This document shows, piece by piece, positions 33,626-42,005 of a stretch of DNA of 64,000 bases. The stretch covers positions 62,001 to 126,000 of the forward strand of contig NZ_BDBH01000013.1 of assembly GCF_001612885.1 (NCBI RefSeq), given 5' to 3'. The DNA is from Nocardia harenae NBRC 108248 (lineage in GTDB: Bacteria; Actinomycetota; Actinomycetes; Mycobacteriales; Mycobacteriaceae). Position 1 is the stretch's first letter, and each line of letters opens with the position of its first letter. Under the pieces are notes generated by a model. That model saw nothing but the letters and a program-made list of their open reading frames with translations. It was not told the DNA's origin and did no database searches. The translations under genes were made by a program, and so were the position numbers.

Positions 33626-34828
33626 TCAGGCCGAGGTCACCGCACCCAGGGTGCGGGCGGGCGCTCCGAGCTCGCGGACGAAGCCCTCGGGGATGACGAT
33701 ATCGCCGCGGTCGAGGTCGTGGATGCTGGTCTTGCGCAGCCCGAGCAGGGCGGAGTCGATACCGCCGCGCAGGATGTCGAGTACGTTCTCGACCCCGGCC
33801 TGGCCGTTGGCGGCGAGACCCCAGAGGTAGGCGCGGCCGATGAGCACGGCGCGGGCGCCGAGCGCGACGGCCTTGACCACATCGCTCCCGCGCCGGATGC
33901 CGCCGTCGAGCAGCACCTCGATCTCGTCGCCGACGGCGTCCGCGATGGCGGGCAGCGCGCGAATGGCGGCGGGGGTGCCGTCGAGGTTGTTTCCGCCGTG
34001 GTTGGAGACGGAGATGCCGGCGACCCCGGCGTCCACCGCCCGCCGCGCGTCGTCGACCCGGATGACGCCCTTGAGCAGCACCGGGCCGTCCCAGTTGTCG
34101 ACCACCCACCGCACATCGGCCCAGTCCGGCGGCGGGGTGCCCATCCACTCGCCGTAGGCGGCGAAGAAGCCGGGGGCCTTCGCGTCCCCGGTGACCAGGT
34201 TGGGCACGGTGAGGTCGGGGAGGGTGCCGGACTTCAGGTAGGTGGTGAGCCAGCGCGGCTTGACCACGGTGGCGGGGGCGAACTTGAGCATGGTGCGGAG
34301 GTCGAGGCTCTGCGGAATCTCCGGGCTGCCCCAGTCCCGCCCGTGCGAGAACGACCAGTCCAGGGTGAGGATGAGCCCGACGGCACCGGCGGCCTTCGCG
34401 CGGGCCATGCGGGCGAGGATGTCGTCCTTGGAGCCGCACCAGTACAGCTGGAAGAAGGTCGCGGGGTTGGCCGCTATCACCTCCTCGACCGGCTTGCTCG
34501 CGAAGGAGCTGAGCCCCATGGCGATCCCGCGCGCGGCGGCGGCGCGGGCCACGGCGACCTCGCCGTCGGGGTGCACGGCCTGCACGCCGGTGGGTGAGAT
34601 GAGCACCGGCATGGCGACGCTCTGGCCGAGCACCGTGGTGGCCTGCGAGCGCTCGCCGATCGGCCCGGCGACGTGCGGGGCGAAGCCGAGCTCGGTGAAG
34701 GCCTTCTGGTTGTCCTCGATGGTCTGCCCGCGCTCGGACCCGGCGATCAGCGCGCCGTACACCGGCTTGGGCAGCCGCTTCTTCGCTCGCCGCTGGGCCT
34801 CGGCCACGGTCTCGAACCAGGGATTCAT
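33626..34828 (-). CDS. mftD: Pre-mycofactocin synthase MftD (FMN enzyme of the lactate dehydrogenase family)
   Basis: A 400-residue FMN-dependent TIM-barrel protein. In the mycofactocin pathway MftD oxidatively deaminates the intermediate AHDP to pre-mycofactocin. The sequence follows the M. tuberculosis Rv0694 pattern closely: NPWFETVAEAQRRAKKRLP, SPTGVQAVHPDGEVAVARAA, TLDWSFSHGRDWGSP, GISVSNHGGNNLDGTP (catalytic His) and LLDGGIRRGSDVVKA. Older annotations call such proteins L-lactate dehydrogenase. The ATG at 34828 overlaps the mftE stop by 4 nt, so the two are translationally coupled. Confidence 0.9.
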   Translation of the reverse strand: MNPWFETVAEAQRRAKKRLPKPVYGALIAGSERGQTIEDNQKAFTELGFAPHVAGPIGERSQATTVLGQSVAMPVLISPTGVQAVHPDGEVAVARAAAARGIAMGLSSFASKPVEEVIAANPATFFQLYWCGSKDDILARMARAKAAGAVGLILTLDWSFSHGRDWGSPEIPQSLDLRTMLKFAPATVVKPRWLTTYLKSGTLPDLTVPNLVTGDAKAPGFFAAYGEWMGTPPPDWADVRWVVDNWDGPVLLKGVIRVDDARRAVDAGVAGISVSNHGGNNLDGTPAAIRALPAIADAVGDEIEVLLDGGIRRGSDVVKAVALGARAVLIGRAYLWGLAANGQAGVENVLDILRGGIDSALLGLRKTSIHDLDRGDIVIPEGFVRELGAPARTLGAVTSA

Positions 34829-35559
34829 CGTCGGATCCTTTCCGGGGAGGGCGTCGGCCACCAGCGGCAGACGCGCTCGATCAGGTCGGTGATCAGCAGG
34901 TCCAGCAGGACCGTGCCTTCGTCGGTCGTGGCGCCGGTGGGGTCGCCGAGTACGCCGTTGGCGCTGACGGCCGAGACGCCGCCCGCCCGCAGCGCGGGGA
35001 GCAGGTCGCGCAGCGGCCGGGTCTCCCCCGGCTCGGCGCGGTCGAGCCGCACCCGGGCCGGGTCGAGCGCGAGCTGCAGCGCGGTCTCGCTGCGCCCGGC
35101 GTGCGCGTCGCCGGGGTACCGCGGCAGATGGAACCGCACATCGCGCCCCTCGCTGCGCAGTAGTGCGCAGGCCCGCCGCAGCGGCTCGGCATTGCCGCCG
35201 TGGCCGCTGACCAGCAGCACCCGGTCGACGAACTCGGTGGCCGAGCGGCACAGCTCGACCAGCACCAGCTCCAGGGCCGCCTGCCCGATGGAGAGCGTGC
35301 CGGGGAACCCGGCGTGCTCCCCGCTGGACCCGTACGGCAGCGCAGGCGCCACCAGCACGTCGGGGCGGGCACGAGCCAGCCCCGAGCACAGCGCGACGGC
35401 GAGGTCGGTATCGGTCGACAGCGGCAGATGCGGGCCGTGCTGCTCGGTCGCCCCCAGCGGGACCACCAGGACGGCCGCGCGGCCGAGCGCACCCACCTCA
35501 GGCCAGGTGAGCGCGGCCGCTTCGGCGACCGCGCGGTCCGGTGCTGTGAGTTCGGCCAC
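34825..35559 (-). CDS. mftE: Mycofactocin precursor peptidase MftE (creatininase family)
   Basis: A 244-residue metal-dependent peptidase that releases the AHDP dipeptide from the modified MftA peptide. Metal ligands are seen in GATEQHGPHLPLSTD and in the SGHGGNAE segment; YGSSGEHAGFPGTLS and RYPGDAHAGRSETA are family hallmarks. GTG 35559 is favoured because GATAAT ends 9 nt upstream, which suits a leaderless transcript; an ATG at 35589 is the alternative. In complete clusters mftE follows mftD; here the order is mftE then mftD, and its usual substrate gene is missing nearby. Confidence 0.88.
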   Translation of the reverse strand: MAELTAPDRAVAEAAALTWPEVGALGRAAVLVVPLGATEQHGPHLPLSTDTDLAVALCSGLARARPDVLVAPALPYGSSGEHAGFPGTLSIGQAALELVLVELCRSATEFVDRVLLVSGHGGNAEPLRRACALLRSEGRDVRFHLPRYPGDAHAGRSETALQLALDPARVRLDRAEPGETRPLRDLLPALRAGGVSAVSANGVLGDPTGATTDEGTVLLDLLITDLIERVCRWWPTPSPERIRR

Positions 35560-35568
35560 GGGGAGAAC

Positions 35569-35607
35569 ATTATCGTCACCGACTGACATAATCAAGCCTG
35601 CGATAAT
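35569..35607. promoter_or_regulatory. Divergent mftE/mftR promoters within an inverted repeat
   Basis: ATTATCG (35569-35575) and CGATAAT (35601-35607) form an inverted repeat. Each arm contains a GATAAT -10 hexamer reading outward: one ends 9 nt before GTG 35559 (mftE), the other 6 nt before GTG 35614 (mftR). This fits two leaderless promoters under one symmetric operator. Confidence 0.55.
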
Positions 35608-35613
35608 CGCCCG

Positions 35614-36267
35614 GTGACCGAGCAGGCGAAGACCCGTTCCCGCGGCAGGCCGCGCGGCACCAGCCGCCGCCGGCTCGAGCTCATCGCGCTCGAGCTGTTC
35701 ACCGAGCGAGGTTTCGAGGACACCACGGTGGAGCAGATCGCGGCCGCCGCAGGCATCAGCGAGCGCACCTTCTTCCGCTACTTCCCGAGCAAGGGCGAGC
35801 TGCTCTGGTACCAGTTCGACGACGAGGTGGCGGCGCTGCGCGGGCTCTTCGCCACCGTCGCCGCCGACGTGCCGATGATGACGGCGGTGCGCCGGGTGGT
35901 GGTGGCGGCCAATGCCTATCGCGCCGAGGACGTCCCGGAGCTGCGCACCAGGATGCACCTGCTGGCAACGGTTCCCGGGCTGGCCGCGACGGCGGGCGCG
36001 CACTACGACGCCTGGGAGCGCGCGGTCAGCGATTTCGCGGCGCGCAGGCTGGGCGGGCGACCGGACGATCTCGTCCCGATGGCGGTCGGGCGGGCGACCC
36101 TGGCGACCGCGCGCGCCGCCTTCGACGCCTGGCTCGGCCGGGCCGACGACGACCTCACGGTGTACCTGGACCGGGCGCTCGCCGCGCTGGCCGCCGGGTT
36201 CGCGGCGCCCGGCCCGGTAGCCGCCGAGCTACCCGCAGGTTTGGGCGGCGGTGGAGATGGGGTATGA
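35614..36267 (+). CDS. mftR: Mycofactocin-system TetR regulator MftR
   Basis: A 217-residue TetR-family repressor. The HTH spans about residues 13-60 (RRRLELIALELFTERGFEDTTVEQIAAAAGISERTFFRYFPSKGEL); RTFFRYFPSK followed by LLWYQFDDEVAALR is typical of MftR, which in mycobacteria responds to acyl-CoAs. GTG start at 35614 directly after a GATAAT box. It is divergent from mftE-mftD, the usual position of mftR at one end of the cluster. The proline/glycine-rich C-terminus is poorly conserved. Confidence 0.8.
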   Translation: MTEQAKTRSRGRPRGTSRRRLELIALELFTERGFEDTTVEQIAAAAGISERTFFRYFPSKGELLWYQFDDEVAALRGLFATVAADVPMMTAVRRVVVAANAYRAEDVPELRTRMHLLATVPGLAATAGAHYDAWERAVSDFAARRLGGRPDDLVPMAVGRATLATARAAFDAWLGRADDDLTVYLDRALAALAAGFAAPGPVAAELPAGLGGGGDGV

Positions 36268-36362
36268 GTAGGCTCGGTGTCGGCGCGCGCCTGCCGCGGT
36301 GCGGGTCGTGGCGACCGGCAGCACAACCCCCATCCAACCGATGAGAAGGGGCCTGGAATTCC

Positions 36363-37268
36363 ATGTCCGAGGTGTCCATGAGTCTTTCGGCGGATCCGCT
36401 GGTAGCGGGGCCGGTCGACAACCTGTTGCCCCAGCTCGTGGAGCACCTGCGGCAGAATCGCACCGCGCTGCGCGAGGAGTGGGCGCGCCGCATCACCGAC
36501 GCGCAGCTGCTGACCGCGATGACCCCGGAGGAGATCTTCTCCGAAATCACCTCGGTCTACGACAATTACGTGGCGGTGCTGGAGACCGGCAGCGTCGAGG
36601 CGCTGCAGGCCTACGCCCGCGATCTCTCCGAGCGGATCATCCCGCGCGGCGTCGAGACCGACGAGGTGCTCGGCATCGTGCTGCTACTGCGAGATGTGCT
36701 GGCCCGCTCGCTGTTCGAGAAGTACCAGTCCGACTTCAACCTGCTCAACCACGTGCTCGACGCGTACGAGCCGGCCGCGAACCGGATCGCCAGCACGGTG
36801 GCCATCTCCTTCGTGCAGGAGCGCGAGCGCGTCATCCGGCAGCAGCAGGAGGCCATCCGCGAGCTCTCCACCCCGGTGCTGCAGGTCCGTGAGCAGCTGC
36901 TCATCCTGCCGATCATCGGCGTGCTCGACAGCCAGCGCGCGCGCCAGCTCACCGAGCAGCTGCTGCGCGCCATCCGGGCCAATCGCGCCAAGGTGGTCGT
37001 CATCGACATCACCGGTGTGCCCGATATCGACTCCACGGTCGCCAACCACCTGGTGCAGACGGTCGACGCCTCCGGGCTGATGGGCGCCAACGTCATCATC
37101 ACCGGGCTCTCCTCGGATATCGCGCTCACCCTGGTCACGATCGGTCTCGACCTGTCCAAGATGAACGCGGTCGGCGACCTGCAGGGCGGCATCGAGGAGG
37201 CGGAGCGGCTGCTCGGCTACGAGGTCACCCGGGTCACGGACCGGCTCACCGAACGCGACGGTCGCTGA
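36363..37268 (+). CDS. rsbR: Stressosome scaffold/sensor RsbR
   Basis: A 301-residue protein: an N-terminal non-heme globin-like sensor half (about residues 20-160) and a C-terminal STAS domain (about 168-285). The phosphorylatable threonines of the family can be placed in ELSTPVLQV (Thr170) and DIDSTVANHL (Thr225). RsbR and RsbS form the large stressosome that holds the kinase RsbT until stress. First gene of a five-gene operon. ATG at 36363; a second ATG at 36378 is possible. The 95-nt region before it would contain the operon promoter, not clearly recognised. Confidence 0.88.
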   Translation: MSEVSMSLSADPLVAGPVDNLLPQLVEHLRQNRTALREEWARRITDAQLLTAMTPEEIFSEITSVYDNYVAVLETGSVEALQAYARDLSERIIPRGVETDEVLGIVLLLRDVLARSLFEKYQSDFNLLNHVLDAYEPAANRIASTVAISFVQERERVIRQQQEAIRELSTPVLQVREQLLILPIIGVLDSQRARQLTEQLLRAIRANRAKVVVIDITGVPDIDSTVANHLVQTVDASGLMGANVIITGLSSDIALTLVTIGLDLSKMNAVGDLQGGIEEAERLLGYEVTRVTDRLTERDGR

Positions 37269-37283
37269 CCGGGCGGCGGGCAG

Positions 37284-37670
37284 ATGCCGGTTCCGATTCT
37301 CAAACAGGGCACCTACCTGATCGCCTCGGTGCAGTCGGCGCTCACCGACGCCGACACCGAGCGGCTGCAGGACGACCTGATGCGGCAGGTCAGCAAATAC
37401 CGCGCCAACGGCATCATCGTCGATGTCACCGCGATCGACATCATGGATTCGTTCGCGGCCCGGTCGCTGCGTACCATCGCGCACATGACGCAGCTGCGGG
37501 GGGCCGAGACGGTGATCGTCGGGCTGCAACCCGAGGTCGCGTTCGCCATGGTGCAGCTCGGGCTGACCTTCGAGGACATGCACACCGCGCTCGACCTCGA
37601 AGAGGGCCTCGCCTGGCTGAACGCGAAAACCTCCCGGCGCCATCGAGACGGCCGTGACAGTGGCCGCTGA
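37284..37670 (+). CDS. rsbS: Stressosome protein RsbS (STAS antagonist)
   Basis: A 128-residue single STAS domain protein (MPVPILKQGTYLIASVQ...). The serine phosphorylated by RsbT is Ser56 in DIMDSFAAR, matching Ser59 of Bacillus RsbS. It is the minimal stressosome core partner of RsbR and keeps RsbT captive when unphosphorylated. The start is 15 nt after rsbR and the end overlaps rsbT by 17 nt, so stoichiometric coupled synthesis is likely. The basic tail RRHRDGRDSGR is longer than in Bacillus. Confidence 0.9.
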   Translation: MPVPILKQGTYLIASVQSALTDADTERLQDDLMRQVSKYRANGIIVDVTAIDIMDSFAARSLRTIAHMTQLRGAETVIVGLQPEVAFAMVQLGLTFEDMHTALDLEEGLAWLNAKTSRRHRDGRDSGR

Positions 37671-38073
37671 GAGCCACGTGATCCTGGTCAAGGTGTCGGG
37701 GGACATCGTGATCGCGCGTCAGGCCGGCCGCGAGCTCGCGGCCGAGCTCGGGTTCTCGCTCACCGACCGCACGATGATCTCCACCGCCATCTCCGAGATC
37801 GCCCGCAACATCACCAGTTACGCCGGCACCGGCGAGATCCGGCTGCTGGTCGACGAGCGCGAGGGCAGGCGCGCGCTCATCGTGCAGGCCGAGGACCAGG
37901 GGCCCGGCATCCGCGACATCACCCGCGCGCTGGAGGACGGCTACTCCACCGGCCGCGGGCTCGGGCTCGGGCTGCCGGGCGCACGCAGGCTCATGGACCG
38001 GCTCACCGTCGACTCGAATCCCGGGCAGGGCACCCTCATCGAGATGTGGAAGTGGGTGCCGGAGAATGTTTGA
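37654..38073 (+). CDS. rsbT: Switch kinase RsbT
   Basis: A 139-residue GHKL-fold serine/threonine kinase. N-box EIARNITSYA (Glu48, Asn52), G1 box EDQGPGI (about residues 80-86) and G2 region GRGLGLGLPGARRL are present. It phosphorylates RsbS and RsbR, is then released, and in Bacillus activates the phosphatase RsbU; here the output would be the last gene of the operon. GTG start at 37654 within rsbS; its end overlaps the next gene by 8 nt. Confidence 0.92.
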   Translation: MTVAAESHVILVKVSGDIVIARQAGRELAAELGFSLTDRTMISTAISEIARNITSYAGTGEIRLLVDEREGRRALIVQAEDQGPGIRDITRALEDGYSTGRGLGLGLPGARRLMDRLTVDSNPGQGTLIEMWKWVPENV

Positions 38074-38698
38074 CCACGGTTTCGTCAACCGGGTCGAGTG
38101 GGCGATCGCGGGCCGGGCCTACCCCGGCCACGAGGCCTCCGGCGATCGCGGCGTGGTGCTGGACGCGGGCGGCGGCCGGGTGCTCTTCGGGGTGCTGGAC
38201 GGGCTCGGGCACGGCCGCGGCGCCGCCGAGGCTGCGGACCGGGCGGCGCGGGTGCTCGCGGAGAACCGCTCGGAACCGCTGGACGTGCTGCTGGTGCTGT
38301 GCCACCGGGCCATGGCGGACACCAGGGGCGCGGCGGTCTCGCTGGCCTCGGTCGGGGCCGACGAGACGGTGCACTGGCTCGGCGTCGGCAATGTGGAGTC
38401 GCGGGTGCTGACCGCGGGCCCGGCCGGGATCGCGGTGCGCGCCACCATGCTGCTCACCGCGGGGATCGTCGGCTACCGGCTGCCGCCGACGCTGCAGCCG
38501 CAGAGCATTCCGGTGCGCCCCGGCGACCTGCTGCTCATGTCCACCGACGGCATCCTCGCCGACTCCGACGACGCCATCGACCTGGCCCGCTCCACCGCCG
38601 ACATCACCGCCGCCATCCTGGACACCTACGCCAAGGCCACCGACGACGCCCTGGTCCTGGCGGCGCGGCACCGCGGCGCCACCGACCCGGCGGCATGA
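38066..38698 (+). CDS. RsbX-like PP2C phosphatase
   Basis: A 210-residue SpoIIE/PP2C-type phosphatase with the metal-binding segments SGDRGVVLD and GVLDGLGHGRGAAEAA and the C-terminal MSTDGIL plus DDALVLAARH motifs. By analogy with Bacillus RsbX it would dephosphorylate RsbS/RsbR and reset the stressosome. The position after rsbT supports this. It overlaps rsbT by 8 nt and the next gene by 4 nt (ATGA). Confidence 0.87.
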   Translation: MFDHGFVNRVEWAIAGRAYPGHEASGDRGVVLDAGGGRVLFGVLDGLGHGRGAAEAADRAARVLAENRSEPLDVLLVLCHRAMADTRGAAVSLASVGADETVHWLGVGNVESRVLTAGPAGIAVRATMLLTAGIVGYRLPPTLQPQSIPVRPGDLLLMSTDGILADSDDAIDLARSTADITAAILDTYAKATDDALVLAARHRGATDPAA

Positions 38699-41010
38699 CG
38701 ATGGCGGACGGGGAGCGCAGCGACGACGCCGGGGCGGTGCTCACCGCCTTCCTCGACGACTACGCGGCCGTGCTGCGGCGGCATCTGGCCGCGCCGGAGC
38801 AGGGCGGCCTCGGCGAGGGGTACGAGCTGGGCAGGCGGGCCCTGGTGGAGCGGATCAGCCTGCTCGACCTCACCGAGAACCACTACCGGGTGGCGCAGGC
38901 CGCGCAGCGCTCACCGGACGCGCGGGACCAGCGGATCGCGGAGAACGCGCTGGAATTCCTGCTGCAGACGCTGGCCGCGCTCGACATCGCCACCCGCGGC
39001 TACCTGGACGGCACCAAGCGCTACGAGCAGCAGCGCACCCGCGCCGACGACCTGGCCGGGCGCGATGCCTTCCGCACCGCGCTGGTGGAGTCGCTGCAGG
39101 ACGGCTTCTTCGTGGCCGAGGCGAACGGCACCATCGTCGAGGTGAACTCGGCCTTCGGCGCGCTCACCGGCTACGGCCCCGGCGACGTCCCGTTCGCGCT
39201 GCCGCACCCGTGGTCGCCGCCGGACAGCCCGCGCTACCCCGACCTCGGCACCGAATCGCTGCGCTGGGTGATGCCGGTGCAGCACCGGGACGGCCGCAAG
39301 GTCTGGCTCGCGGTGAGCACCAGCTCGCTGGTGAAGCCGGAGCACGACGAGCGCATCTTCGTCGGCACCATCCGCGACGTCACCGCCGAGCACGACGCGC
39401 AGGCCCGCGACCAGGCCGCCTCCCGGCTGGCGACCGCGGTGGGCGCGGCCACCAGCGTGGCCGAGGTGCTCGCCGTCGGGCTGGACGAGCTGCGCCGGAC
39501 GGCGGGCGCCGCGGCCGCGGTCGTCGCGGTCTGGCCCGCGCGCACCGCGGAGCCGGAGATCTACACCTCCGGCCCGGACCGCCCGGACGAGGACGAGTTC
39601 GCCGAGGTCCCGGCGCGCGCGGTGCCCGACGGCCCGGACCGGGAGACCAGGGCGCTGTTGGAGCGGGCCAGGCGCCGCCCGCCGCGCTCGCTGCAGGTGC
39701 TGCCGGACGGCCTGGACAGCGCGGCGGGCATCGTGGCCCCGCTCGGCGAGACCGGCGACGCCGCGCTGCTGCTGCGCTTCGCCGCACCCCGGGTGGTCGC
39801 CGCCGCCGACCGCACGCTCTTCTCGCTGCTCGTCGGGCATCTCAGCCTGGCCATGCAGCGGGCCCGCAACTTCGACCAGGCCCGCGCCACCTCGCTCACG
39901 CTGCAGCGCGCCATGCTCGGCCCGATCGAGCTGCCGCCGCGCTTCTCGGTGCACTACGAGCCGGCGCTGCCGCCGCTGGAGATCGGCGGCGACTGGTACG
40001 ACGTGGTGCCGCTGCGCGACGGCACCATCGGCGTCGTGGTCGGCGACTGCGTCGGCCGCGGCCTCTCCGCCGCCGTGGTCATGGGGCAGTTGCGCACCGC
40101 CGCGCGAGCGCTGCTGCTGCGCGGAGCCGGTCCGGCGCAGCTGCTGGCCGAGCTGGACACCGTGGCGGCGCGGATTCCGGGCGCCATGTGCACCACGGTC
40201 TGCGCGGCGGTGCTCGACCCGGTGCGCGGCGTGCTGCGGTACAGCAGCGCCGGGCACATGCCGCCGATCCTGGCCGATGTCGGCGAGGTCGGGCGGCTGC
40301 TGGAGGGCGGGCGCGCGGTGCCGCTGGCCACCTTCGACATGCCGCGTAGGCCGGAGGCGACCACCGCGCTTCCGCCCGGCGCCACCCTGGTGCTCTTCAC
40401 CGACGGCCTGGTGGAGCGCAAGGGCGTCGATATCGACGACAGCTTCGCGCAGATCGCCGACGTGCTGGCCGGGACGCCGGGGCGGCTGCCGCGCGAGGTC
40501 GCGGACGCGGTGCTGAGCAGGCTGCGCCCGGCCGCCGGGTACGACGACGACGTCGCCATGGTGGTCTACCGGCAGCCCCCCGCGCCGCTGCTGCTGGACG
40601 TGCCCGCCGCCGCCGAGCAGCTCACCGTGCTGCGCCGCACGCTCAAGGCCTGGTTCGCCGCCGCTGCGGTGCCGCACGACCTCGCCGCCGACCTGGTCGC
40701 CGCCGCCAACGAGGCGTGCAGCAACAGCGTCGAGCACGCGTACCTGCACAAGCGCCCCGGCCGGGTGGTGCTGGCCGCCGAGTGCGACACCGAGACCGTC
40801 GTCATCGTGGTCCGCGACGACGGCGACTGGAAGCCGCGCGCCGCGGACCCCGGCTACCGCGGCCGCGGCATCGAGATGATGAAGGCGCTCACCGAGGACG
40901 TGGAGATCGAGCACACCGAGGCGGGCACCAGGGTGCGCATGTGGGTCACGCTGCCCGCCATCACCTTTCCCACCGCGAACCCGATCCGCAGCGCCGGTCA
41001 GCCCGCGTAG
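38695..41010 (+). CDS. Multidomain output phosphatase/kinase: RsbU-like N-term, PAS, GAF, PP2C, HATPase
   Basis: A 771-residue protein that probably converts RsbT release into control of an anti-sigma system. Order: RsbU-like N-terminal helical region (about 1-115) for RsbT contact, PAS (125-240, DGFFVAEANGTIVEVNSAF), GAF-like (245-400), SpoIIE/PP2C phosphatase (410-630, EIGGDWYDVVPL and VVGDCVGRG), and a C-terminal HATPase of the anti-sigma type (640-755, ANEACSNSVEHAY and GRGIEMMKAL). Thus phosphatase and anti-sigma-like kinase are fused. ATG start overlaps the RsbX-like stop. No sigma factor or RsbV lies in the window, so its targets are elsewhere. Confidence 0.88.
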   Translation: MTMADGERSDDAGAVLTAFLDDYAAVLRRHLAAPEQGGLGEGYELGRRALVERISLLDLTENHYRVAQAAQRSPDARDQRIAENALEFLLQTLAALDIATRGYLDGTKRYEQQRTRADDLAGRDAFRTALVESLQDGFFVAEANGTIVEVNSAFGALTGYGPGDVPFALPHPWSPPDSPRYPDLGTESLRWVMPVQHRDGRKVWLAVSTSSLVKPEHDERIFVGTIRDVTAEHDAQARDQAASRLATAVGAATSVAEVLAVGLDELRRTAGAAAAVVAVWPARTAEPEIYTSGPDRPDEDEFAEVPARAVPDGPDRETRALLERARRRPPRSLQVLPDGLDSAAGIVAPLGETGDAALLLRFAAPRVVAAADRTLFSLLVGHLSLAMQRARNFDQARATSLTLQRAMLGPIELPPRFSVHYEPALPPLEIGGDWYDVVPLRDGTIGVVVGDCVGRGLSAAVVMGQLRTAARALLLRGAGPAQLLAELDTVAARIPGAMCTTVCAAVLDPVRGVLRYSSAGHMPPILADVGEVGRLLEGGRAVPLATFDMPRRPEATTALPPGATLVLFTDGLVERKGVDIDDSFAQIADVLAGTPGRLPREVADAVLSRLRPAAGYDDDVAMVVYRQPPAPLLLDVPAAAEQLTVLRRTLKAWFAAAAVPHDLAADLVAAANEACSNSVEHAYLHKRPGRVVLAAECDTETVVIVVRDDGDWKPRAADPGYRGRGIEMMKALTEDVEIEHTEAGTRVRMWVTLPAITFPTANPIRSAGQPA

Positions 41011-41127
41011 CGGGCGGCGCGTTTCGCCGGATCGTCCGGAACGCGGCGGCTGCACCGGCTCGATGCGGCACTCGGTTCCGCGCGGGGAGATTTCGTATCG
41101 CTCGCGCTGCGCGAGACCCCTGCCCCG

Positions 41128-41271
41128 CTACCGGGTGCGGCCGTCCTCGCGGGCGCCGGCGCGATCACCGCTGCTGAACACCGGCAGCGGAACCGCGGTC
41201 TCGGGGGCCGTGCCGGTGGCGACTGCGGCCTCGGCGTGGCTGAAGAGCGGGGTCTGATCGATATTGCTCAC
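41128..41271 (-). CDS. 47-aa peptide of unknown function
   Basis: GTG at 41271 preceded by GAAGGAG with 6 nt spacing encodes MSNIDQTPLFSHAEAAVATG, then a Pro/Val-rich middle (TAPETAVPLPVF) and a basic, charged end (SSGDRAGAREDGRTR). No cysteine, no membrane helix and no signal peptide. The strong ribosome binding site and codon use argue for a real gene, though it could be a remnant. It is divergent from the chorismate-lyase-like gene across 224 nt. It might be a small regulator or a peptide precursor; no family is recognised. Confidence 0.55.
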   Translation of the reverse strand: MSNIDQTPLFSHAEAAVATGTAPETAVPLPVFSSGDRAGAREDGRTR

Positions 41272-41495
41272 GACGGACTCCTTCGGGCGGAACAGGGCGA
41301 TCGGGCACAGCATTACCCAACCCGCCGACATTATTCTCCCCGACAGGGCGGCTTCGTGGTGACGAATCGGGCAGCGCGGGGTGAATCTCGGCCCATCGCA
41401 GCGTCTCCCGCGGTGATAGCCGATTCTCGCGACTATGGCGCTCGCCATTGCCCGCCGGAGCGCGGGACAACCGGCGCGACCGTATGGTTTGACCC

Positions 41496-42005
41496 GTGGT
41501 GCGAGTGCTCACCGAGACGACCTTCCCGCCTGTCACCCGCATGATTCTGCGCGCCGACGGCTCCATGACCCGGTTGCTGGAGGCCCTGGTCGATGCCGAC
41601 CTCGGGCTGAATCTGACCGAGCAACGCGCCACCACCGGCGGTGAGCTACCCGTCGCGGTGCGCGCCGCCCTCGGCTGCGCGGACCGGGATCCGGTCGTGG
41701 TGCGCCGATCGGCGCTGGTCACCGGCTCCGGCTCGACGGTCTCGCGGAATACCGTGGTCATCGTCGACACCGATCGCGAGCTCACCGCGCTGCTCACCGA
41801 CGGCGGGCTGCCGATCGGGCACAGCCTGGCCGCGGCCGGGAAGCAGCTCGCGCGCACGGTGATCCGGTCCGGGCTCACCCGCTGGGACGGTGTGCCGTGC
41901 GCCTACAAGGAGAGCGTGCTCAGCGACGCCTCGGCCCCGCCAACGGTGCACCTGCACGAACGCTTCAACCCGGCCTTCGTTCCGGTGGGCCGATGCAGGT
42001 CCTGA
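41496..42005 (+). CDS. Chorismate lyase-like protein (DUF98/UTRA-like fold)
   Basis: A 169-residue protein with TRMILRADGSMTRLLEAL near the N-terminus, DPVVVRRSALVTG in the middle and GLPIGHSLAAAGKQ toward the C-terminus. These resemble the DUF98 chorismate lyases such as Rv2949c, which release 4-hydroxybenzoate from chorismate, and the related UTRA ligand-binding fold; without an HTH it is not a GntR regulator. Assignment is tentative because the family is divergent. TATGGT lies 7 nt before GTG 41496, fitting a leaderless start. It overlaps the monooxygenase gene by 13 nt, indicating a shared pathway. Confidence 0.6.
   Translation: MVRVLTETTFPPVTRMILRADGSMTRLLEALVDADLGLNLTEQRATTGGELPVAVRAALGCADRDPVVVRRSALVTGSGSTVSRNTVVIVDTDRELTALLTDGGLPIGHSLAAAGKQLARTVIRSGLTRWDGVPCAYKESVLSDASAPPTVHLHERFNPAFVPVGRCRS

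Noticed and set aside
33626..34828. L-lactate dehydrogenase (LldD) for this FMN enzyme
   Set aside because: The sequence follows MftD (Rv0694) throughout and is coupled to mftE and near mftR.
35559..36362. mftA precursor peptide gene
   Set aside because: No short frame ending in a VY or CGVY-like terminus was found on either strand.
41496..42005. GntR-family regulator
   Set aside because: The UTRA-like fold is plausible but there is no N-terminal winged helix in the frame.
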